Shown here: piece after piece, positions 10,190-12,147 of the stretch
How the letters are laid out: every line of letters begins with the position of its first letter
How positions within the stretch are numbered: the first letter of the stretch is position 1
Assembly: GCA_022560025.1 (NCBI GenBank)
Contig: JAFISE010000377.1
Location: 1-12,147 of the forward strand
Length of the DNA stretch: 12,147 nucleotides
DNA from: Stagonosporopsis chrysanthemi
Lineage: Eukaryota; Ascomycota; Dothideomycetes; Pleosporales; Didymellaceae
Reading direction: 5' to 3'
Translations under genes and position numbers: made by a program
The notes under the pieces: model-generated
Told to the model about the DNA's origin: nothing
The model's input: the letters and a program-made list of their open reading frames with translations, nothing else
Database searches by the model: none

Positions 10190-10400
10190 CTTGACGGCAA
10201 TCGTTGTCCGCCAACTAAGACTGCCGTGCCATACAAGTCGAAAGATAGCCCGTCACTGAGGTCGGAGTTTTCGCATCCGGACGTTGTCATTATCCTGACC
10301 TGTCTGTCATACTATTACGAAAGCCTTTCTGACGAGTACCTTTTCGAGGCGTTTGAGCATGTTCTCAAGTCAGAACAGGCTACTATACAGTACGACGAGT
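10190..10400 (+). other. DUF3645-like segment inside the pseudogene
   Basis: The block GNRCPPTKTAVPYKSKDSP, then SEFSHPDVVIILTCLSYYYE and LFEAFEHVLKSEQ, matches the short DUF3645 region that follows DUF3638 in this family. The frame is open here. Boundaries are set by eye. Confidence 0.55.
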
Positions 10401-11053
10401 GGGTAAATTATGCCTCTCAGGATCTTCCTGCAACCTTCCGTCACTTGTCTGGCGTCAGCATAAAGGATCGTGTAACCTGCGTTACAAATATCTTTCCAGC
10501 GTTGCGTTTTTCCAAGGGTGTCATTGACTATTACCTCTCGCATTTCTGTTTCAAGAGAGAGTTAAAGGAGTTTCCCTCAAAGCTGTCGGCCTCCGGCTGG
10601 GATCTGGGTGCAGAGAAGACTCACCCTACAGTGGGCTTCAGTGGTACGAATGACACCATGCACGTTCTACCACTAGAAGTCAAGCAACTCGACCTAAATA
10701 CCCAAAAGCATACAAATGCAGAGGTATTGGGCCATCTCCTCCAGGAAGAAACATCCATCGAACAGTTGTCGCCGGTGACTGACCTTGGTGTCTCTGACGC
10801 TGAGAGGCTTCTGCAGAAAATAGAGAATGGACGAGAGAGGCCTGTCCGGGTTCTGCTGGATGTCGGTGCTTAGGTACTCGATCGTAGCAACAAAGAGGTG
10901 ACAGCTCTGTGGCTAGAGGTGAACCAACAGGAGGGCGTTAGTGCGGTTGTCTTTTTTGAAGAGGAGGAACTCTTAATTTTGGATCGTGGGGGACGGACCG
11001 AAAAATTCCATACATTACCATTTGCGAAGCAGCTTGATCGATGTCTGGTTTAC

Positions 11054-11245
11054 CTTGACGAAGCACATACCTGCGGTACGGACCTGAAGCTTCCGCGGAA
11101 CTACAGGGCTGCAGTCACATTGGGAACTGGCCTGACAAAAGATCGATTAGTGCAAGGTACAGTGGTCAAAGAGATTGACAACGAGCGATGTGCTGACAAG
11201 ATGTAGCATGCATGCGCCTTCGACAATTGGGTAAAGGTCAATCAG
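11054..11245 (+). other. DEAH/GTDL and QACMRLRQLGKGQ motif block inside the pseudogene
   Basis: YLDEAHTCGTDLKLPRNYRA is followed, across the intron 11157-11206 that splits the alanine codon of QAC, by LVQACMRLRQLGKGQSVCF. The order resembles motifs V (RGTD) and VI (QxxxRxxR) of superfamily-2 helicases and SecA. The expected arginine before GTD is a cysteine here (TGC 11072-11074), which a single C-to-T change from CGC would explain. Confidence 0.6.
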
Positions 11246-12147
11246 TCTGTTTTATGGTTCCTGAAGATATACGAATGAGGATACTGGAGTGGAACAAGAA
11301 GCTTGGTGCCTCTCGAATTGAAGTCGAAGACATTCTCTGCTGGAGCATAGGCGAGACATGGAATGACCTTCGCCGTAGTATGCCTCTGTGGGCTGTTCAA
11401 GGGCACCGGTTTGAGATGCAAAAACGCCTTCTGAATGGCGGTATTACCACTAAAGAGCACGCAGAGAGTTTTTTCGAAGACGAAGCACAGACATCGGAGA
11501 TACGTTATCGGCCACGAGCTGAGGACACATCTCAGTTTGTAAACTAGGACGAGACTAATGAAAAGATCGCAAAGATCATTGCACAGTGCCGGAATTTCCA
11601 GGCGACCAATCTCAGTCTGGCGGGTCTGAGTGAAGAGCAAGAGGTAAGTCGTGTAATTACTCTGCCATCGCCATTGGTCTGACAGATGCAGCGCGAACTT
11701 AGTCCGGAAGTCCAACAAGAACGTCAAGTCGAGTGCCCAGCCAGGCTCAAAGCTGCCGAACACAAATTACATCCAGATGTCGTGAGACTGGCACGTAGTG
11801 GAACTCTGACAGCTTCTTCGGCGGCGTTCAAGGGTGCCTTCCAGTCTCTCCATCACACTAGCGCAGCGAGATTATACAGCGTGGATACACTTCCTACCGA
11901 CGTACTGGTCACTGCAGACTTTGAGAATACAGTCATACCCCCGGAGGAATCAGAGAAGGATTTTTTTCTCTCGGATTCGTATCTGAGACCGATCCAATTT
12001 GTTATTTCTGTTCCAAAAGGTGGCATTATTGTAACAGTTAGGCTCTGTCCAGGCCTACTCTAGTACGAGTTAGGATAGCTTGTGTATGGGCAGGCATATA
12101 AGCAGCTCAGCCCACGTCAATAGTCAATGCAGCGCAGTCCTCCCCTC

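Larger units (their letters stand above)
6188..12063 (+). pseudogene. Decayed, 5'-truncated DUF3638/DUF3645 giant protein gene
   Basis: About 1,860 codons of similarity follow one another in the order expected for the large fungal DUF3638-family proteins (from memory about 3,000 aa, often labelled ubiquitinyl hydrolase by similarity). Recognisable codons begin near 6224; the frame is open back to 6188. Six GT-AG introns remain: 6376-6427, 7438-7488, 8522-8568, 9323-9372, 11157-11206 and 11644-11685. Joined across them, the frame is broken by in-frame stops at 6603-6605, 6615-6617, 7569-7571, 7978-7980, 8239-8241, 8389-8391, 10871-10873, 11545-11547 and 12061-12063, and by a one-base shift at the 10-T run 7964-7973. 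The N-terminal third of the family is absent and the C-terminus is not visible before the window ends. The longest intact piece is 9374-10870. Function of the family is uncertain; this copy cannot make a full protein. A gene finder would probably split it into several false small genes. Confidence 0.85.

Noticed and set aside
11157..11211. A tenth nonsense mutation (TAG at 11204-11206)
   Set aside because: It is the acceptor of a 50-nt intron with GTAC donor and CTGAC branch point; splicing restores the QACMRLRQLGKGQ motif exactly.
11242..11763. 173-codon minus-strand open frame
   Set aside because: It lies wholly over recognisable plus-strand DUF3638-family coding sequence and its translation has no recognisable domain.
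6188..12063. Reassigned stop codons (TAG read as Gln) making the long gene functional
   Set aside because: The P450 ends properly at TAG (6072-6074). The long gene also has TGA stops, a frameshift and a missing N-terminus.

Overview
The window looks like a stretch of a filamentous ascomycete genome. Genes are interrupted by short GT-AG introns, mostly 42-82 nt, with CTAAC/CTAAT/CTGAC-type branch points. The gene families are also typical of these fungi: a microsomal cytochrome P450, a capsule-type glycosyltransferase, and a giant DUF3638-family protein. A Dothideomycetes/Pleosporales origin is my inference from gene content and style and is not proven. No tRNA, rRNA, CRISPR array or intact transposase gene was seen.

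Layout. (1) 1-290 is a GC-rich block with no convincing gene, possibly a repeat fragment. (2) 342-1085, minus strand, encodes an intronless 247-residue protein with about seven membrane segments and a PQ-loop-like stretch; its function is unknown. (3) 1086-1649 is the divergent promoter region between that gene and the next one, and holds a 10-bp tandem repeat. (4) 1650-2955, plus strand, is a two-exon glycosyltransferase of the capsular-polysaccharide-synthesis type (about 407 aa). (5) 2956-4193 is 1.2 kb with no gene, probably the 3' flank of one gene and the promoter of the next. (6) 4194-6074, plus strand, is an intact five-exon cytochrome P450 (526 aa) with all hallmark motifs. (7) About 6188 to the right edge is a long decayed copy of a DUF3638/DUF3645 giant protein. 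It lacks its N-terminal part, and is broken by nine in-frame stop codons and one frameshift at a 10-T run, yet it keeps six recognisable introns.

How the parts relate. The membrane protein, glycosyltransferase and P450 are all intact and could be a small accessory or specialised-metabolite gene group, but no backbone synthase is present, so this is only a suggestion. The DUF3638 relic is the most informative part. Every stop is TAG or TGA and could come from one C-to-T change in CAG or CGA, which resembles repeat-induced point mutation or methyl-cytosine deamination. The conserved blocks that survive read like a superfamily-2, SecA-like ATPase: a G-x-G-K-S loop, a DE-box, a DEAH-x-x-GTDL block and an arginine-bearing QACMRLRQLGKGQ block.
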